Under the pieces are notes generated by a model. It was not told the DNA's origin, made no database searches, and saw nothing but the letters and a program-made list of their open reading frames with translations. A program made the position numbers and the translations under genes. 64,000 nt of DNA from an uncultured Massilia sp. (GTDB lineage Bacteria; Pseudomonadota; Gammaproteobacteria; Burkholderiales; Burkholderiaceae): positions 1 to 64,000 of the forward strand of contig CAMLMV010000002.1 of NCBI GenBank assembly GCA_946481275.1. The letters are read 5' to 3'. Shown here in pieces: positions 32,768-42,410 of the stretch. Every line of letters begins with the position of its first letter. The first letter of the stretch is position 1.

Positions 32768-33331
32768 ATGAAAACGACTACAATCTTGGAGACCCTGGTC
32801 CTGGCAGCCCTTGCCACCGGCCAGGCACAGGCAGCACCGCTTTCCCTGCAAGACGCCCGCATCACCGCCACCTACAACGGCAGCGCGGCCGACGTCCTCG
32901 GACTCGACCACCTGTTCGTCCAGGAACCCGGCAGCAACTCGAGCACGCTCGACCCGACGAACAGCGGCGTCGAATTCCTCACGGCCGACTTCCTGTTCGG
33001 CTTCGATTTCGCGCCGGACGGCACGCTCGTCATCTACGAGAACATGCCCGTCCCCGCCGGCGACTACAAGCTGACCTTCGACTTCGGCGCGACGCTCCCC
33101 GCCGCGATCACCCGCTTCACGCTGCTGGACGGCAGCGCGGTGGACGGCGTGCCCGGTTTGAGCATCGTCGACGGCCACACCATCGCCGTCGACCTGGGCG
33201 GACTCGCGTGGCATGGCGACTTCGGCGCCATCACGGCGCGGATCGGTGCCGCGGACGTCCCCGAACCCGCGGTCCCCGCCCTGCTGCTGGCCGGCGCCGC
33301 CGGTCTCGCATTCAGCCGCCGCCGCACCTAA
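32768..33331 (+). CDS. PEP-CTERM sorted exported protein
   Basis: Exported protein of 187 residues. The signal peptide (TTTILETLVLAALATGQAQAA) precedes a beta-rich region (LSLQDARITATYNGSAADVLGLDHLFVQEPGS). The C-terminus has the PEP-CTERM pattern: VPEP, a hydrophobic helix (AVPALLLAGAAGLAF) and the basic tail SRRRT, recognised by exosortase EpsH/XrtA. It probably ends up at the cell surface or in the exopolysaccharide matrix. It precedes the pectinase fusion by 24 bases and is probably co-transcribed with it. The catalytic role, if any, is unknown. Confidence 0.75.
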   Translation: MKTTTILETLVLAALATGQAQAAPLSLQDARITATYNGSAADVLGLDHLFVQEPGSNSSTLDPTNSGVEFLTADFLFGFDFAPDGTLVIYENMPVPAGDYKLTFDFGATLPAAITRFTLLDGSAVDGVPGLSIVDGHTIAVDLGGLAWHGDFGAITARIGAADVPEPAVPALLLAGAAGLAFSRRRT

Positions 33332-33355
33332 GCCATCGTCCGCCAGGAGACTCTC

Positions 33356-36300
33356 ATGAGATACCCACGTATCGGGACGGCGCTCGCGCTCGCCGCGCTT
33401 TGCCTTACCGTCAATGGCGCCAACGCCGCCACCGATCCGGCCCGCGCCACCGCGCCGACCGACGGCTGGGCGAGCCAGGGCGGCGGCACGATCGCCGGCG
33501 CCAATGCCGCCACCGACCAGATCTACACCGTGACGAATCGCGCGCAACTGCTGGCCGCCATCGCCAACGGCGGCACGACGCCCAAGATCATCAAGCTGTC
33601 CGGTACCGTCGACATGACGGAAGGCCGGCCGTTTACGAGCACCGCCGACCAGTCGGCCCGCGGCGCCATCCGCCTCAAGAGCAACACGACGCTGATCGGC
33701 GACGGCGCGAACTCCGGCCTCGTCAACGGCCACATCGTCCTGTCGAACGTCAGCCAGGTCATCATCCGCAACCTCAAGATCCAGAACCCGTGCGACGTCG
33801 GCCCCGTGTGGGACCCGACGGACGGATCGACCGGCAACTGGAACGCGGCCTATGACGCCATCGGCATCTCGGGCTCGGACCACGTCTGGATCGACCACAA
33901 CTCGTTCACGGACGCCCCCGTCACCGACAACTACCTGCCCATCGAGAACGGGCACGTGAAGCAATGCCACGACGGCGCCGTCGACATCACCAACGCGTCC
34001 GACTACGTGACGGTGTCGTACAACGTGTTCGGTGAACACGACAAGAACAACCTGGTCGGCTCCAGTCCTACCGCCACGGCGGACGAGGGCAAGCTGCGCG
34101 TCACCTTCAGCAACAACGTGTTCCGCGCGATCCAGTCGCGCGCGCCGCGCGTGCGCTTCGGCCAGGTCCACCTCTTCAACAATTACTACGTGGGCAGCAA
34201 GACGGCGGACGTGTACAAGAACAGCTACAGCGTGGGCCCCGGCGCGAACGCGAAGATCCTGTCGAACGCGAACGTGTTCGAGATCGCCGGCGCGAGCGGC
34301 TGCGACAGCGTGGTGCGCAATCCGGGCGACGCCACCGCCGGCACCTTCAGGGACGCCGGGTCGCTGCTGAACGGCGCGGCGCTGGGCGCATGCACGGTCT
34401 CGAACGCGACGGCGTGGACGCCGCCGTACGCGTACACGCCGCGCCCCGCGGCCCTCGTGAAGGCGAACGCATTGGCACAGGCCGGCGGCGGCAAGCTGGC
34501 GACGGCAATCACCGGCACCGGCAAGACCACCATCGACACGGGCCCCACGCTGAACTGCCCCGCCACCGGCCTGTACTTCTGCGACGATTTCCAGTCCGGC
34601 AGCACGGCCAGGTGGAACCTGCTTCCTGTGGCCGGCCCCAACGGCACGTTCGGGGTGACGGAGGAAGCAGCGGGCAGCGCCAGCAAGGTGCTGCAGTACA
34701 CGGCCGCGACGACGGGCGGCGTGCTCGCGCTCGTGAAGCCGGACGCGTTCGGCGGCGTACCCTCGAGCGACTATTACGTCGAAGCGCGCATCCGCCCGAT
34801 GGCCAACGGCACGACCGGCAACAAGCAGCTGTACCTCGTCGCGCGCTATGCCGATGCGGGTAACTGGTATGGCGCGGGCCTGAACGTCCAGAGCAGCACG
34901 ACGAGCACCCAGGTCGAGATCGCGCGCATGTTGAACGGGACGCTGAGCCGTCCAAAGCAGGTCAAGACGCCGATCGCGATGGATGCCCGGTTCTACACCG
35001 TCCGCTTCGACATGATCGGCACCACGCTCACCGTCTACCTGGACGGGAAGAACCTCGGCAGCGTGACCGATGCGTCGTTCGCGCAGCGTGGCCTGATCGG
35101 CCTGTACACGGCCAATAAATCGTTCCAGGTCGACGACGTGCGCGTGGGCGACCCGCGCCAGAAACCCGTGCAGCTGACGCTCGATCCGGCCGCGACGACC
35201 TACACGGCCGAAGCGGGCGACGCGCCCACGAACATCGCCGTCACGGCCGTCACGGCGGACGGCACGGCCGACAGTTTTACCGTCGCGTCCAGCAATCCGG
35301 CCGTCGTCGGCGCGAGCGCGAACGGCAACACCGTCACGCTCACGCCGCTGTCCGCCGGCACGGCCAGCATCGTCTTCACGAGCGGTTCGGAACCGGGCCT
35401 CACGCGCACGATCGCGGCGACCATCGGCGCGCAATTCATCCAGCCCACGCAGACGTATGCGCTTGCGGGCGCCAGCAGCCCGCAAGCGCAGGCGGGCGCC
35501 GTCAACGTCGATACCGTGTTGAAGCTGACGTTCGACAGTCCGCCTACGCTGGGCACCAACGGCAGCATCCGCATCTTCCGCAAGGCCGACGATGCCCTTG
35601 TCGACGTGATCCGCACGAGCGGCGAGACGGACGCCCTCGGCTACCCGGGCCAGGCCCTCGTGCGGCGCGTGAACACGGCGCCGATCCGCATCGAGGGCAA
35701 CACGGTACGCATCGCGCCGCACTCGGGCAAGCTCGCGTACGGCACCGAATACTACGTCGCGATCGCCGACGGCGTGTTCACGAACACGACGCTGGGCGGC
35801 CTGCCCTTCGTCGGCATCGGCAAGCTCGGCGGCTGGTCGTTCACGACGAAGGCAGCGGCACCGACCGCCAGTACGGTCACCGTCGACGATGACGGCACGG
35901 CCGACTTCCGCACCGTGCAGGGCGCGCTGAACTACGCGATGCAGCACTTTGCGAAGACGGCGCCGGTGACGGTCAACGTGAAGAACGGCACCTACGACGA
36001 GCTGCTGTACCTGAACGGCAAGGACAACGTCACGCTGAAGGGAGAAAGCCGCGACGGCGTCGTGATCCGCTACACGAACAACGAGACGCTGAACTCGGGC
36101 ACCGGGTCGAGCCAGTCGCCGACGGTGGCCGGCTCGCCGGCGGGCGGACGGGCCGTGATGCTGGTCGAGAACGCGGACATGCTGGTGCTCGACACGCTCA
36201 CGATCGACAACACGACGATCCGCTCCGCCTCGATCTCGGGCCAGGCGGAGACGCTGTACTTCAACAGCGACACGCGCCTCGTCGCGAAGCACGCGACCTT

Positions 36301-36904
36301 CACGAGCGAGCAGGACACGCTGAACCTGAAGGGCTGGGCATGGTTCTACGACACGCTCGTCGCGGGCAACGTCGACTTCATCTGGGGCAGCAGCCACGCG
36401 GCCCTGTTCGAGAACAGCGAAATCCGCAGCGTGGGCGACAGCGCCAACGCGTCGAGCGGCGGCTACGTGCTGCAGGCGCGCGTGCCCGTCGCAACGGACA
36501 TCGGCTACGTCTTCCTGAACAGCGCGCTGACGCACGGCCCCGGCCCCGGTCCGAACCACGGCGACGTGCCCGCCGGCGCGACGTATCTGGCGCGCAGTCC
36601 GGGCACCACGAGCACGTGGGACAACATCGCCTTCATCAACTGCCGGATGGACGCGCACGTGGCGCCCGCCGGCTGGGCGGGCCAGGGTGTCAATAACCAG
36701 CCGGCGCCGAATCCGGCCGTGGCGAGCGCGGACGCGGGCTGGCGCGAGTACGGCAGCACGACGCTGGCCGGCACGCCGCTCGACCTGCGCACGCGCGTGG
36801 GCGGCTACGTGCTGTCGGATGCGGACGTGGCGAACCGTTTCGCGACGCGTGCCAGGGTCTTTGCGGCCTACGGCGGCGGCGCGGGGTGGAATCCGCAGCC
36901 GTGA
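33356..36904 (+). CDS. Secreted multidomain pectate lyase (PL1) - pectinesterase (CE8) fusion
   Basis: Exported enzyme of 1182 residues. After the signal peptide, residues about 35-340 form a PL1 pectate-lyase beta-helix (DHVWIDHNSFTD, CHDGAVDITNASDYVTVSYNVFGEHDKNNLVGSS, FSNNVFRAIQSRAPRVRFGQVHLFNNYYVG). A LamG-like domain follows (about 400-600, YFCDDFQSGSTARWNLLP), then two Ig-like domains (about 605-830). The C-terminal pectin methylesterase (about 838-1182) has TVDDDGTADFRTVQGALNYAMQ, SEQDTLNLKG and GNVDFIWGSS, carrying the catalytic Asp pair, and a YLARSPGTTSTWDN Arg segment. The esterase would make demethylated pectate for the lyase half to cleave by Ca-dependent beta-elimination. ATG 33356 has AGGAG upstream. 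Confidence 0.9.
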   Translation: MRYPRIGTALALAALCLTVNGANAATDPARATAPTDGWASQGGGTIAGANAATDQIYTVTNRAQLLAAIANGGTTPKIIKLSGTVDMTEGRPFTSTADQSARGAIRLKSNTTLIGDGANSGLVNGHIVLSNVSQVIIRNLKIQNPCDVGPVWDPTDGSTGNWNAAYDAIGISGSDHVWIDHNSFTDAPVTDNYLPIENGHVKQCHDGAVDITNASDYVTVSYNVFGEHDKNNLVGSSPTATADEGKLRVTFSNNVFRAIQSRAPRVRFGQVHLFNNYYVGSKTADVYKNSYSVGPGANAKILSNANVFEIAGASGCDSVVRNPGDATAGTFRDAGSLLNGAALGACTVSNATAWTPPYAYTPRPAALVKANALAQAGGGKLATAITGTGKTTIDTGPTLNCPATGLYFCDDFQSGSTARWNLLPVAGPNGTFGVTEEAAGSASKVLQYTAATTGGVLALVKPDAFGGVPSSDYYVEARIRPMANGTTGNKQLYLVARYADAGNWYGAGLNVQSSTTSTQVEIARMLNGTLSRPKQVKTPIAMDARFYTVRFDMIGTTLTVYLDGKNLGSVTDASFAQRGLIGLYTANKSFQVDDVRVGDPRQKPVQLTLDPAATTYTAEAGDAPTNIAVTAVTADGTADSFTVASSNPAVVGASANGNTVTLTPLSAGTASIVFTSGSEPGLTRTIAATIGAQFIQPTQTYALAGASSPQAQAGAVNVDTVLKLTFDSPPTLGTNGSIRIFRKADDALVDVIRTSGETDALGYPGQALVRRVNTAPIRIEGNTVRIAPHSGKLAYGTEYYVAIADGVFTNTTLGGLPFVGIGKLGGWSFTTKAAAPTASTVTVDDDGTADFRTVQGALNYAMQHFAKTAPVTVNVKNGTYDELLYLNGKDNVTLKGESRDGVVIRYTNNETLNSGTGSSQSPTVAGSPAGGRAVMLVENADMLVLDTLTIDNTTIRSASISGQAETLYFNSDTRLVAKHATFTSEQDTLNLKGWAWFYDTLVAGNVDFIWGSSHAALFENSEIRSVGDSANASSGGYVLQARVPVATDIGYVFLNSALTHGPGPGPNHGDVPAGATYLARSPGTTSTWDNIAFINCRMDAHVAPAGWAGQGVNNQPAPNPAVASADAGWREYGSTTLAGTPLDLRTRVGGYVLSDADVANRFATRARVFAAYGGGAGWNPQP

Positions 36905-38488
36905 TCAGGGCAAGCCCTGCACGTAGCCCTCTTTCGGATAGTCGATGACGTAGTCGACGTCGAAGCGGGCCGTCTCGTTCGGCTTCAGGGTCCGCGTCCA
37001 GCCGACCAGTCCGCGCCGCTGTTCCCAGTCGCGGACGTCCGGCTCCGGACGCAGGGCCGTCTTGACGGTCACCTTGTCCGATTCGCTGACGGGCGTCGGT
37101 TCGAGCACCAGTACGTCGATCGGCTGGCGATGGGTGCTCGTCACGACATACGTCTGCGCGATGCGGCGCTGGTTGGCGCCGTTGAAGAAGCCCGTCTGGC
37201 CCGACTTGCGGTCGCGGTCCTCGACCTTCACGCGCACGAGCGGATCGCGTCCGAACGCCAGCCGGAAGCGCTCCCCGGCCTGCGGGTCCCAGCGCAGCGC
37301 GCCGACATAGGTACCGTCGCGCTGCAGCTGCACCTGGCCGGGCAGCCAGACGCCGTCGGGCCGCGCCGCCTGCGCCGTCAGGACCGCCGCGTCGTTGCCG
37401 CTCCTCGGCGCGACCAGGACGCGCTGCTCCGCCTTCAAGGTCTGGCGCGACAGGCTGACGGCGATCTCGCGGCCGTCGGACGCCAGGATGACGCGGGCCG
37501 GCACCTCGAACTCGGTCGTGAAATTCCCCTGCGATTCCAGGATGGGGGCGATATAATCGTCCGCCTTGGCGGCGGGCGGCGGCGGCGGCGCCGCGGGCGC
37601 CGGTGCGCGCAAGGCGCGGAACATGGCGGTGGTGCCGGCGACGATACTCTCGGTGGGCGGCTGGTAATCCAGCAGCCACGGCATCGGGTCAGGTGCGTAC
37701 ACGACGAGGCTCGGCTGCCCGGTCGACAGGCGCAGCTTCACGTTGGTCCAATCCTCGCCCGTCTTTTGCGAAATGGTCGCCATCCGTTCCAGGTCGAGGG
37801 TGGACGCGCTGGAGTCCAGCGCGGCCCGGTATGCCGGCTTCCAGCCCGCGCGGTCGACCTGGTAAGTGAGCACCAGCTTGCCGCCCTGCCGGGCCGCCAC
37901 CTGCACCGTGATCGTCCGGCCGGCACGCGCGCCGGCCTGCGCCTGCGCGAGGTCGCGCTTCGCCGCGTCGAGCTGTTTGACCAGCGCGCGTTTCTTCGTC
38001 TCGTCGTTGCGCACGCGCTCGAGCGCGTCGAACGCGCCCTTGCGGATCGCCTCCAGCGTGCCGGCCAGGTTCTTCGCATCGACCGGTGCCGGTTTATCCC
38101 CTCCGCTCCCCAGCTTCTCGAGATAGCCCTGCACGATCTGCGCCGACTTGATGTCCGCATCGATCGCGGCGACCTGGTCCTGCAGCGCCTGCACCTTCGC
38201 CTCCAGGTCCGCCTCGCGCGCGCTCGGGCTGTCGGCCCTGGCCTGGTCGCGCGTGACGACCTGCCCGACCTGGATGCCGGCATCGGCCTGCAGCCGGACG
38301 GTGTCCTTGTCGAAGTTGGCCGGCAGGCCCGTGATCTCGACCTGCGTCGCGCCGGGCGCCACCTGCGCAACGCGCTCCACCATGGCGCTGCCGGGGTACA
38401 ACGTGACGCTCTGGATCGGGGCGTCCACCGCCGCGGCGGTCGTCACAACGAACGCCAGGCCGAATGGCCATGCCTGCTTGAATTCCAT
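36905..38488 (-). CDS. MuiA-like DUF4139/DUF4140 family exported protein
   Basis: Exported protein of 527 residues. The signal peptide is followed by the DUF4140 region (APIQSVTLYPGSAMVERVAQVAPGATQVEITGLPANFDKDTVRLQADAG), a coiled coil (about 75-180, EADLEAKVQALQDQVAAIDADIKSAQ) and the DUF4139 beta domain (LTYQVDRAGWKPAYRAALDSS, LRLSTGQPSLVV, RIAQTYVVTSTHRQPIDVLVLEPTPVSESDKV). The family is called mucoidy inhibitor-like after the Streptomyces MuiA, but its biochemical role is not known. It ends facing the pectinase gene, convergent, with the stop codons two bases apart. ATG 38488 has AGGAGCACC upstream. Confidence 0.8.
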   Translation of the reverse strand: MEFKQAWPFGLAFVVTTAAAVDAPIQSVTLYPGSAMVERVAQVAPGATQVEITGLPANFDKDTVRLQADAGIQVGQVVTRDQARADSPSAREADLEAKVQALQDQVAAIDADIKSAQIVQGYLEKLGSGGDKPAPVDAKNLAGTLEAIRKGAFDALERVRNDETKKRALVKQLDAAKRDLAQAQAGARAGRTITVQVAARQGGKLVLTYQVDRAGWKPAYRAALDSSASTLDLERMATISQKTGEDWTNVKLRLSTGQPSLVVYAPDPMPWLLDYQPPTESIVAGTTAMFRALRAPAPAAPPPPPAAKADDYIAPILESQGNFTTEFEVPARVILASDGREIAVSLSRQTLKAEQRVLVAPRSGNDAAVLTAQAARPDGVWLPGQVQLQRDGTYVGALRWDPQAGERFRLAFGRDPLVRVKVEDRDRKSGQTGFFNGANQRRIAQTYVVTSTHRQPIDVLVLEPTPVSESDKVTVKTALRPEPDVRDWEQRRGLVGWTRTLKPNETARFDVDYVIDYPKEGYVQGLP

Positions 38489-38593
38489 GGTGCTCCTTCT
38501 GGATTGAACCCGCCGAGCTTAGCAAATGGCGCTGTCGGAAAAGCCGCGAAATGTAACGATGTCAATCATCATCTTATTGCAACGTTGTTGTTG

Positions 38594-38621
38594 TACAATT
38601 TCTTTTGCGACAAGTCGCGAA
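38594..38621. promoter_or_regulatory. -10-like element and near-palindrome upstream of aqpZ
   Basis: TACAAT (38594-38599) is followed by TTTGCGAC-AA-GTCGCGAA (38604-38621), an inverted repeat with one mismatch at the expected start point. No convincing -35 lies 17 bases upstream. Tentative operator for aqpZ. Confidence 0.35.
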
Positions 38622-38643
38622 CTCACTTCTCGGAGAACACACC

Positions 38644-39372
38644 ATGTTTCGTAAATGCTTTGCCGAATTCCTCGGCACGTTCTGGCTCGTGCTGGGCGGC
38701 TGCGGCAGCGCCGTGCTGGCCGCCAAATTCGCCGACGTCGGCATCGGCCTCGCGGGCGTCTCGCTCGCCTTCGGCCTGACCGTGCTGACGGGCGCCTATG
38801 CGTTCGGCCCCGTTTCGGGCGGCCACTTCAATCCGGCCGTCACGGTCGGCCTGTGGGCGGGCGGCCGCTTCCCCGCGCGCAATATCGTCCCGTACATCGT
38901 CGTGCAGGTGTGCGGGGCGATCGCCGCCGCGGGCGTCCTGTATGCGATCGCAAGCGGCAAGCCCGGCTTCGACCTCGCCGGCGGCTTTGCGTCCAACGGC
39001 TACGGCGAACACTCGCCGGGCAATTACTCGCTCGGCGCGGCCCTCGTCACGGAGGTCGTCATGACGTTCATGTTCGTGCTGATCATCCTCGGTGCGACGC
39101 ATACCCGTGCGCCCGTGGGCTTCGCGGGCCTCGCGATCGGCCTGGCGCTGACGCTCATCCACCTCATCAGCATCCCCGTCACCAACACGTCCGTCAACCC
39201 GGCCCGCAGCACGGGCCCCGCGCTGTTCGTCGGCGGCTGGGCGGTCGCGCAACTGTGGCTGTTCTGGATCGCGCCCCTGGTGGGCGGCGCGCTGGCAGGT
39301 GCCGTGTACCGCGCCGTGCTGGAACGCGACGAGGGCGAGCCGGCGGTGACGGGCCGCCCGACCCGTCAATAA
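38644..39372 (+). CDS. aqpZ: Aquaporin Z
   Basis: Inner-membrane water channel of 242 residues with six transmembrane helices and both NPA boxes: [13 protein letters not shown] (about residue 60) and [15 protein letters not shown] (about 186). The N-terminus [26 protein letters not shown] and the segment VYRAVLE at the end match AqpZ. The selectivity-filter Arg follows the second NPA box. ATG 38644 is chosen over 38605 because the upstream residues are outside the conserved start. It appears to be transcribed alone. Confidence 0.95.
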   Translation: MFRKCFAEFLGTFWLVLGGCGSAVLAAKFADVGIGLAGVSLAFGLTVLTGAYAFGPVSGGHFNPAVTVGLWAGGRFPARNIVPYIVVQVCGAIAAAGVLYAIASGKPGFDLAGGFASNGYGEHSPGNYSLGAALVTEVVMTFMFVLIILGATHTRAPVGFAGLAIGLALTLIHLISIPVTNTSVNPARSTGPALFVGGWAVAQLWLFWIAPLVGGALAGAVYRAVLERDEGEPAVTGRPTRQ

Positions 39373-39386
39373 ATACCGCCCGCCGT

Positions 39387-40709
39387 TCAGCGGACGGCGC
39401 CCCGCCGCACGACGACGCCGTCCTTCATCACGAACACCGGCCGCTCGGTGACCGTGATGTCGGCGACGGGATTGCCCGGCACGGCCACGACGTCCGCCAG
39501 CTTGCCCGCCTCCAGCGTGCCGACGCGGTCGATCGTGCCCAGCAGCCGGGCCGCGTTGGACGTACCGGCCAGTAGCGACTGCGCGGGCGTCAGGCCGTTC
39601 TCGACCATGTAGCGGAACTCGCGCGCATTGGTGCCGTGCGCGCCGACGCCGGCGTCCGTGCCGAGCGCGATCAGCACGCCGATCCGCACGGCGTGGCGGA
39701 ACGTCTGGCGCAGGTGCGCCGCGGCGGCACGGCCCTTCTCCGCGATCACGGGCGGGAACGTGCCGATCTTTTCCTCGACGTGCGCGATGGCGGAGATCGT
39801 CGGCACGAGATAGACGTTCTTCGCCTTCATCGCGCGCAGCGTATCGTCTTCGATGAAGCTGCCGTGCTCGATCGAATCGACGCCGGCCGCCACCGCCATC
39901 TTCGCCGCCTTGTCGCCGTGCGCATGCGCCGCGACCTTGCGGCCCCACGCGTGCGACTCGCCGATCACCGCATTCATCTCGTCCTGCGACAGCTCCGGCG
40001 CGTCGACGGGATCCGACAGCGACAGCACGCCGCCCGACGGCATGAACTTGATGACGTTGGCGCCGTACTTGATCTGGTAGCGCACTGCCGCGCGGCACTC
40101 TTCCGGCCCGTTGCACACGCCCTGCAGCGGCCCGGCCAGCGGCAGTTTGTGAGGCGGGATCGGATCCTGGTCCGCATGGCCGCCGGTGGACCCGACCGCA
40201 TAGTTCGACACGAGCATGCGCGGCCCCGGGACCTTGCCCGCATCGATGGCGTTGCGCAGGCCAAGGGCGATCCAGTCCGTCGAACCAAGGTCGCGCACGG
40301 ACGTGAAGCCCGCCTCCAGCGTGATGCGCGCATAGTACGCGCCGTACAGCGCCTGCTCGGCCGGGAAGCGCATCATGTTGTCGAAGAAGTCGCCGTACCA
40401 GTTGTCGCTGCCCTGGCCGGACAGGTGCACGTGGGCGTCGATGAAGCCGGGCAGCAAGGTCGCGTCGCCCAGGTCGATGACCTCGGCGCCGGCCGGCACC
40501 TCGGCTTTGTCGCCCTGGGCGATGCGGACGATCTTGTTGCCGACGATGGTCAACTGGGGACGCTCGACGAGCTTGCCGCTGGCGCCGTCGAACATGCGCG
40601 CGGCGCGCAGGACGACGGTGTGCGGGGCCGCGGGGGCGGCGTCGGCCGCGCAGGCATTGGCGGCCAACAGGGAGAGGACAGCGGTGAGGATGCGGATTCG
40701 TGTTGTCAT
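39387..40709 (-). CDS. Exported amidohydrolase family protein
   Basis: Metal-dependent hydrolase of 440 residues with a signal peptide (ILTAVLSLLAANACA). The amidohydrolase signatures are LPGFIDAHVHLSGQG (the HxH metal motif, about residue 97), IKFMPSGGV (Lys position), VAAHAHGDKAAKMAVAAGVDSIEHGSF (two more His) and ALGTDAGVGAHGTNAREF (catalytic Asp). The sequence is close to the imidazolonepropionase-like or Xaa-Pro dipeptidase group, often periplasmic and acting on cyclic amides or dipeptides. The exact substrate cannot be told. It converges with aqpZ. ATG 40709 lies directly before the signal peptide. Confidence 0.88.
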   Translation of the reverse strand: MTTRIRILTAVLSLLAANACAADAAPAAPHTVVLRAARMFDGASGKLVERPQLTIVGNKIVRIAQGDKAEVPAGAEVIDLGDATLLPGFIDAHVHLSGQGSDNWYGDFFDNMMRFPAEQALYGAYYARITLEAGFTSVRDLGSTDWIALGLRNAIDAGKVPGPRMLVSNYAVGSTGGHADQDPIPPHKLPLAGPLQGVCNGPEECRAAVRYQIKYGANVIKFMPSGGVLSLSDPVDAPELSQDEMNAVIGESHAWGRKVAAHAHGDKAAKMAVAAGVDSIEHGSFIEDDTLRAMKAKNVYLVPTISAIAHVEEKIGTFPPVIAEKGRAAAAHLRQTFRHAVRIGVLIALGTDAGVGAHGTNAREFRYMVENGLTPAQSLLAGTSNAARLLGTIDRVGTLEAGKLADVVAVPGNPVADITVTERPVFVMKDGVVVRRGAVR

Positions 40710-40791
40710 TGTGGGCAGCTCATCGGTGGGAAAGCGCCGATGTTACGCCCACAGACTCCCATTAACAACGTGACCGCATGCTGCGGTGCGG

Positions 40792-41439
40792 TTACGCGGA
40801 CTTGCGGCGGCGGCGGATGAAGGCGATGGCGCCGGCACCCAGGCCGAACGTCGCGATGCTGACCGGTTCCGGCACGGCGTTCAGCGTGTCGGTGGCGGCG
40901 AAGGTTTTATAGGCAGCGGCATTCGCGGCCTTGAACTGGGCCTGCATGGCGCCGTCGCAGCAGCCTTCCAGGCCGTAGATCTTCACGATGTGGTTGCCGG
41001 CCGCGAGGTTGATCGCACCCTGCAGGCTGCCGTTCGCCGTGCCGTAGTTGTTGGCCCACCACATGTCGTGCGTGTTGTAGTTGAGGGCAACGCCGTCGAC
41101 GAACAGGGCGCCGCCGTAACCGAAGTCGACGCCGGTGCGGAAGTTCCACGTACCGGCCTGCGCTGCGGTGACGCCGAAATTGATCGTGGACTCGAAGGCG
41201 TAATTGCTGATGCCGCCGAAGTAATTCTTGACGCTCAGGTTGTCGTAGACGGCCACGGACTTGCTGCCCTTGTACGCGGCGGGATTGGCGATGGCGCTGT
41301 CCACGGCCAGCTTGTACGCAGCCGCGTTCGCCTGTGCCGCGGGCGACGTCGTCGCGACCTGTACGGTGATGACGCTGGCGTTGGCAGTCAGGGCAAGGCC
41401 GGCAAGCAGGGCAAGGGCGAGGTGGGAGCGCACGTTCAT
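40792..41439 (-). CDS. PEP-CTERM protein of the CCXG type
   Basis: Exported protein of 215 residues. The signal peptide (SHLALALLAGLALTANA) is followed by a beta-sandwich region resembling PA14 (WNFRTGVDFGYGGALFVDGVALNYN, LAAGNHIVKIYGLEGCCDGAMQAQF) with the CCxG element. It ends with the sorting tail VPEPVSIATFGLGAGAIAFIRRRRKSA. Exosortase would remove the tail and deliver the protein to the surface or matrix. A sugar-binding role is plausible from the PA14-like fold but is not shown. It has its own AT-rich upstream region. Confidence 0.78.
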   Translation of the reverse strand: MNVRSHLALALLAGLALTANASVITVQVATTSPAAQANAAAYKLAVDSAIANPAAYKGSKSVAVYDNLSVKNYFGGISNYAFESTINFGVTAAQAGTWNFRTGVDFGYGGALFVDGVALNYNTHDMWWANNYGTANGSLQGAINLAAGNHIVKIYGLEGCCDGAMQAQFKAANAAAYKTFAATDTLNAVPEPVSIATFGLGAGAIAFIRRRRKSA

Positions 41440-41531
41440 CGCAAAATATCCTAAATTTGTTTAACTTGGATCAATATAACATTCCAAAAAGAACTTTGTC
41501 ATTACAAAAAGTAATCTTAGTTGTTTTTATT

Positions 41532-42410
41532 TTATCTTGTGTCAATACGGCGCAACACGTGCTTGCCCAAGGCCGCCAGGTCGAGATCGGCATCGCCCGC
41601 CGCGACGGCATCCTGCAGGGTCGCCTTCAGGGTCTCTCCGAACGCGAGCGGCAGGCCCTTGTCCTGGCCCGCCTCCACCGCGAGTCGCACGTCCTTCAGG
41701 CCCAGCGACAGCTTGAAGCCGGCTGGAGAATAGCGCTCCTCCGCGATCATCCCGCCATAGCCCTTGTAGACGGGTGAGCCGGCGAACAGCGTGCCCGTGA
41801 CGAGGTCGATGAAATCCGCGGCCGGCACGCCGTGCGCACGCGCCAGCGCGGCGCCCTCGCCCGTCGCCTCGATCGCGCAGGCGAGCATCAGGTTGCACGC
41901 GAGCTTGATCGCATTCGCCTGCTCCGGCTCGCTGCCGAAGCGCCACGTCTTTTGTCCCATCAGGTCGAACAGCGGCTGCACGCGCGCGATCAGTTCGTCG
42001 CTGCCGCCGGCCAGGATGTTCAGCTTGCCCGCCTGCGCGACGTCCACGCGGCCCAGCACGGGCGCGGCGACGTAGCCGACGCCGCGCCCGACGTGCAGCG
42101 CCGCCATCTCGCGCGCGAACGCGACGGAGACGGTCGCCATGTTGACGTGGATGCTGCCGGGCGCCATGGCGGCCAGCACACCGCCGTCCAGCAGCACGGC
42201 GCGCGTCGCGTCATCGTCCGCGAGCATGGTGAAGACGACGTCGGCGATGCCGCACTCGGCGGGCGTCGCGGCCGGCTTCGCGCCCAGCGCCGCCAGCGCC
42301 TGCACGGGCTCCGGACTGCGGTTCCAGACGTGGACGGGCTGGCCGGACTTCAGCAGGTTGGCAGCCATGTGGTGGCCCATGCTGCCCAGGCCGATGAATG
42401 CGATGCTCAT
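41532..42410 (-). CDS. NAD(P)-dependent beta-hydroxyacid dehydrogenase
   Basis: Cytosolic oxidoreductase of 292 residues of the 3-hydroxyisobutyrate / tartronate semialdehyde reductase family. The Rossmann motif FIGLGSMGHHMAANLLKSG opens the protein; the substrate segment (GVGYVAAPVLGRVDVAQAGKLNILAGG) and the catalytic-Lys helix (NAIKLACNLMLACAIEA) follow. It may reduce a hydroxyacid semialdehyde arising from uronate breakdown, as the next gene on the other strand is a polyuronate lyase-like enzyme, but that link is only positional. The stop is followed by an AT-rich region shared with the PEP-CTERM gene promoter. Confidence 0.87.
   Translation of the reverse strand: MSIAFIGLGSMGHHMAANLLKSGQPVHVWNRSPEPVQALAALGAKPAATPAECGIADVVFTMLADDDATRAVLLDGGVLAAMAPGSIHVNMATVSVAFAREMAALHVGRGVGYVAAPVLGRVDVAQAGKLNILAGGSDELIARVQPLFDLMGQKTWRFGSEPEQANAIKLACNLMLACAIEATGEGAALARAHGVPAADFIDLVTGTLFAGSPVYKGYGGMIAEERYSPAGFKLSLGLKDVRLAVEAGQDKGLPLAFGETLKATLQDAVAAGDADLDLAALGKHVLRRIDTR

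Noticed and set aside
32546..36658. Very long open frame (1370 codons) on the minus strand, opposite the pectinase fusion
   Set aside because: The plus strand has unmistakable PL1 and CE8 motifs. The antisense reading is Arg/Val/Gly-rich with no domain, as expected from high third-position GC in the real gene.
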